DNA of 64,000 nt, taken from NCBI GenBank assembly GCA_023414355.1, contig JAEZOB010000023.1, forward strand, positions 124,001 through 188,000. Reading direction: 5' to 3'. Of this stretch, positions 61,533-64,000 are shown one piece after another. Origin of the DNA: Bacillota bacterium. Lineage in GTDB: Bacteria; Bacillota; Clostridia; Lachnospirales; Lachnospiraceae. The notes under the pieces were generated by a model. The model searched no databases. It was given only the letters and a program-made list of their open reading frames with translations, and was not told the origin of the DNA. Numbering within the stretch: position 1 is the stretch's first letter; each line of letters begins with the position of its first letter. The position numbers were made by a program, and so were the translations under genes.

Positions 61533-61657
61533 AAACAAAAGGTCCGACTGATGTAGTCAGTCGGATTATCAGTATAGGAAGCCCCGGGAAAGTTCACTTT
61601 CCCGGGGCTTCCTATACTGATTTATCAAGTCACCACAGGTGACTTGACCTTTTGTTT
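61533..61657. repeat. Perfect three-hairpin cloverleaf element (125 bp)
   Basis: A perfect 12-bp closing stem (AAACAAAAGGTC 61533-61544 and GACCTTTTGTTT 61646-61657) encloses three perfect hairpins: CCGACTGA/TCAGTCGG (61544-61564), a 25-bp stem with loop TTCA (61568-61621), and TCAAGTCACC/GGTGACTTGA with loop ACA (61625-61647). It sits between two converging genes. Related to 36263-36392. Confidence 0.95.
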
Positions 61658-61751
61658 CGCTCATCAATTTTATTCGTTCATCTATGATTATACGGCCATC
61701 AATGAAAACATGTATCGCTCATCTAGGATTATTTATTATGCACTTACTTCA

Positions 61752-63152
61752 TTAGAACTTAAAATAATTCAGAGCGTTATAATAGGAGATATTTGCAATG
61801 ATCTCACCGAGCGTACCCATATCGGCAGGGTATTCACCGTTTTCTACCCATGTGCCGAGTAAATTGCATAGAATTCTGCGGAAATATTCGTGTCTCGGAT
61901 AAGAGAGAAAGCTTCTGGAGTCGGTCAGCATTCCAACAAAGCCTGCTAAAAAACCTACATTTGCAAGAGAGGTCAGCTGATCCGTCATACCTGTCTTATG
62001 ATCGTTGAACCACCAGGCGCTGCCATGCTGAACCTTACTGATTGCAGAGCTGTCCTGGAAGCATCCGATCACCGTATCGATTGCTGAGTTATCAATGGGA
62101 TTCAGGCTGTAGATAATGGTTCGGGGAAGCTTTCCCAGGCTGTTTAAGGCATCCAGGTAATTGGCAAGCTGATCGGAGGGAGTATAGCTGTTGATTGCAT
62201 CATAACCGGTATCGGGGCCGATTTTCTGAAACATCGAGGTATTATTATTGCGTTTACAGCCATAATGCAGCTGCATTGCCCAGTCAAGCTCCGCATAGGC
62301 TTTGCCCATCTCAACCATGAAGGCAGTCTTGTACTGCAGAATTTCTGTCTGTGTCAGGGAAGAACCTTGGATTCGTTTCGCAAAAATTACTTCTATAGTA
62401 TGCTCATCGGCTGGAGCATACATCATATAATCCAGGCCATGATCAGAGATACGGCATTTTCTCTTCTTAAAATATTCCAGACGAACTCTAAGCGCTGCCT
62501 GCAAGGACCGGAAGCTGTCGATCTTCACACCACTGACTTCACTAAGCGTAGATAAGTAGGACAGATAATCCTCCTTCTCCAGATTCATAGCTCGATCCGG
62601 TCGCCAGGTCGGCAATACTCGTACATCAAAGTCCTGAGCCTTTGCTATGATGTCATGCCATTCCAGTGTATCAACAGGATCGTCTGTTGTGCAGATATGA
62701 GTAACATTGGACATTTTGATGATGTTACGTGCGCTCATGGAAGGGTCTGCAAGTTTTGCATTACACAGCCCCCATACTTCATCGGCAGTCTGCTTACTTA
62801 GTGCACCATAATATCCGAAGTAGCGCTGCAGCTCCAGATGACTCCAGTGGTACAGCGGGTTGCCGATGCATTTGGAGATAGTGTCTGCCCACATGTCAAA
62901 TTTCTCGCGGTCAGAAGCTGAACCGGTGATGAAATACTCATCAATTCCATTTGCACGCATCAGACGCCATTTGTAATGGTCTCCACCCAGCCAGACCTGT
63001 GTGATGTTGTCAAAATGCCTGTCCTCAGCAATTTCTCTGGGGTTGATATGGCAATGGTAGTCAAGGATGGGTAATTTGGCTGCATACTTATGATATAGCT
63101 TGACGGCCGTATCTGTAGATAATAAGAAGTCCTGATCTAAAAATGATTTCAT
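61752..63152 (-). CDS. uxaC: Glucuronate isomerase
   Basis: 466 residues, amidohydrolase fold. LDYHCHINPREIAEDRHF with the metal-binding HxH near the N-terminus, and ICTTDDPVDTLEWH. UxaC isomerises glucuronate to fructuronate (and galacturonate to tagaturonate). ATG 63152 follows GAGGG; the frame to 63245 has no ribosome site. Last gene of a unit headed by the LacI-type regulator 16 bases upstream, so uronate use is likely under that regulator. Confidence 0.95.
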   Translation of the reverse strand: MKSFLDQDFLLSTDTAVKLYHKYAAKLPILDYHCHINPREIAEDRHFDNITQVWLGGDHYKWRLMRANGIDEYFITGSASDREKFDMWADTISKCIGNPLYHWSHLELQRYFGYYGALSKQTADEVWGLCNAKLADPSMSARNIIKMSNVTHICTTDDPVDTLEWHDIIAKAQDFDVRVLPTWRPDRAMNLEKEDYLSYLSTLSEVSGVKIDSFRSLQAALRVRLEYFKKRKCRISDHGLDYMMYAPADEHTIEVIFAKRIQGSSLTQTEILQYKTAFMVEMGKAYAELDWAMQLHYGCKRNNNTSMFQKIGPDTGYDAINSYTPSDQLANYLDALNSLGKLPRTIIYSLNPIDNSAIDTVIGCFQDSSAISKVQHGSAWWFNDHKTGMTDQLTSLANVGFLAGFVGMLTDSRSFLSYPRHEYFRRILCNLLGTWVENGEYPADMGTLGEIIANISYYNALNYFKF

Positions 63153-63168
63153 ATTCGCACCCTCTTTT

Positions 63169-64000
63169 CTATTTGTTATCAAAACGAGTGGTACCCCGCT
63201 TGATGATTTCCGCAGAAAATACCGTTCTATGCGGCATTTCTTCATTCTGAAAGACTCCCATCAGAGTATTCACACAATGATTGCATACAGCCTCAAGCTT
63301 ATTATCGATAGAGGTCAGCTCAGGATCGCTGCATTCGGCAATGATGGAATTATTGTAGCCAATGATGGAAAATTCATCAGGAACAGCGAGATTATGAGCC
63401 CTGGCAAATTTCAAGGCACCTATGGCCAAGCTGTCATCCGCTGTTATAATGGCATCAAATTTCAAATCTTTCTGATAGAGCATTTCCAGATATTCTTTCA
63501 CTGTATTGATATTGCCGGGAAGATAGTGGACATAGCGCTCTCTATCAAAAGCTGCTCCAATCGCATCTTCCCTTGCTGCTACGAAGCCCTCCGATTTTTT
63601 ATAACCACTGTAGCTTTTCGCATTATACAAAAACAGGATGTTTTTATGACCGCTGTTTTGTAATGCAATGGTAGCGTCGTATACTGCACGTCGATCATCG
63701 CAGAGCGTGCAATAGATATTATCACCATTCAGAGCAGCATTGATGATCATCACCGGAACAGTCAGCGCCCCCTGCCGGATGTAACGATTTTTATCTTCCT
63801 CAGCCTCAACAAAGTTGGAACCGACAAGAATGATAGCATCCATCCGCTTGGACAACAGTAAATCCAAATATTTTCCCTTGTCCGCGGTGTCAAAGCCCGT
63901 ACAGCAAAGAAGAGAATCATAATGATTGGCTTTCAACTTCTGTTCGATGAAGAATACGGCACTGGCAATATAGGGATCGGAGGAATCGGCACACAAGATA
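63169..64000 (-). CDS. LacI-family transcriptional regulator, C-terminal part (5' end outside window)
   Basis: At least 276 residues of sugar-binding domain are visible, with the reading frame open to the window edge; the N-terminal HTH is outside. Blocks such as LLLSKRMDAIILVG, FDAIITADDSLAIGALKFARAH and DEFSIIGYNNSIIAECSDPELTSID are typical of LacI/GalR. It likely senses a uronate and controls uxaC, the next gene. Confidence 0.92.
   Translation of the reverse strand, partial: ILCADSSDPYIASAVFFIEQKLKANHYDSLLCCTGFDTADKGKYLDLLLSKRMDAIILVGSNFVEAEEDKNRYIRQGALTVPVMIINAALNGDNIYCTLCDDRRAVYDATIALQNSGHKNILFLYNAKSYSGYKKSEGFVAAREDAIGAAFDRERYVHYLPGNINTVKEYLEMLYQKDLKFDAIITADDSLAIGALKFARAHNLAVPDEFSIIGYNNSIIAECSDPELTSIDNKLEAVCNHCVNTLMGVFQNEEMPHRTVFSAEIIKRGTTRFDNK

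Noticed and set aside
1..64000. Prophage, integrative element or insertion sequence
   Set aside because: No integrase, transposase, phage structural or conjugation genes were recognised in the translations.

Overview
The window looks like chromosome of a low-to-moderate GC, Gram-positive, spore-former-type anaerobe of the Clostridia, most likely Lachnospiraceae (Clostridium cluster XIVa, near Lachnoclostridium or C. phytofermentans). This rests on the gene set (uvrC-hprK-murB-rapZ-whiA-HPr order, mcsA-mcsB-clpC, an FeFe hydrogenase-like protein, a cohesin-like surface protein, LytTR-DUF3021, C_GCAxxG_C_C proteins), strong Shine-Dalgarno sequences, and many surface proteins with threonine/proline-rich linkers. 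The species call is inference. There are no transposases, integrases, phage genes or CRISPR arrays.

Layout. 1-6312 holds the end of uvrC, then hprK, a ROK glucokinase, murB, rapZ, whiA and an HPr paralogue, all on the plus strand: carbon control and envelope. 6457-12196 has a small lipocalin-like protein divergent from a LysR regulator, a radical-SAM fusion protein, a membrane-anchored polysaccharide deacetylase, and two long fold-back repeats. 12338-20594 carries dnaE, pfkA, a DUF523 protein, a DJ-1 family protein and an ABC exporter, with an 11-copy 23-bp tandem array between them. 20591-29063 has a fold-back repeat, an ECF sigma/anti-sigma pair, a small acidic membrane protein, a glycosyltransferase, a redox-GNAT fusion, an 843-residue Ig-like surface protein and a hemerythrin. 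29365-32958 (minus strand) has an FeFe hydrogenase-like protein, DUF3021 and LytTR genes and a membrane hydrolase. 33262-38765 has VanZ, a small membrane protein, an M29-like aminopeptidase and an ABC exporter pair. 38940-41989 is purM-purN-purD. 42720-46892 encodes two surface proteins (an SH3 glucosaminidase and a cohesin/cadherin-like anchored protein). 47010-53634 is a protein-quality-control operon (GntR-type regulator, mcsA, mcsB, clpC), then radA. 54249 is tRNA-Trp. 54367-58878 (minus strand) is a MoxR-DUF58-membrane protein set plus DUF4234 and DUF2752 genes. The end holds a GH130 enzyme, an HD-GYP protein and a LacI-uxaC pair.

The most unusual content is between the genes. At least ten intergenic regions hold long, nested palindromes in several families. 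One perfect structure (61533-61657) is a 12-bp closing stem around three perfect hairpins, and a second copy of that architecture with the same CAAAAGG/CCTTTTG closing stem lies at 36263-36392. Protein-level oddities are an HPr paralogue with Glu at position 15 but Ser46 kept (Crh-like), a GntR-type regulator where ctsR normally heads the mcsA-mcsB-clpC operon, and two unusual fusions (DUF6873-like plus Elp3-like radical SAM; C_GCAxxG_C_C plus GNAT).
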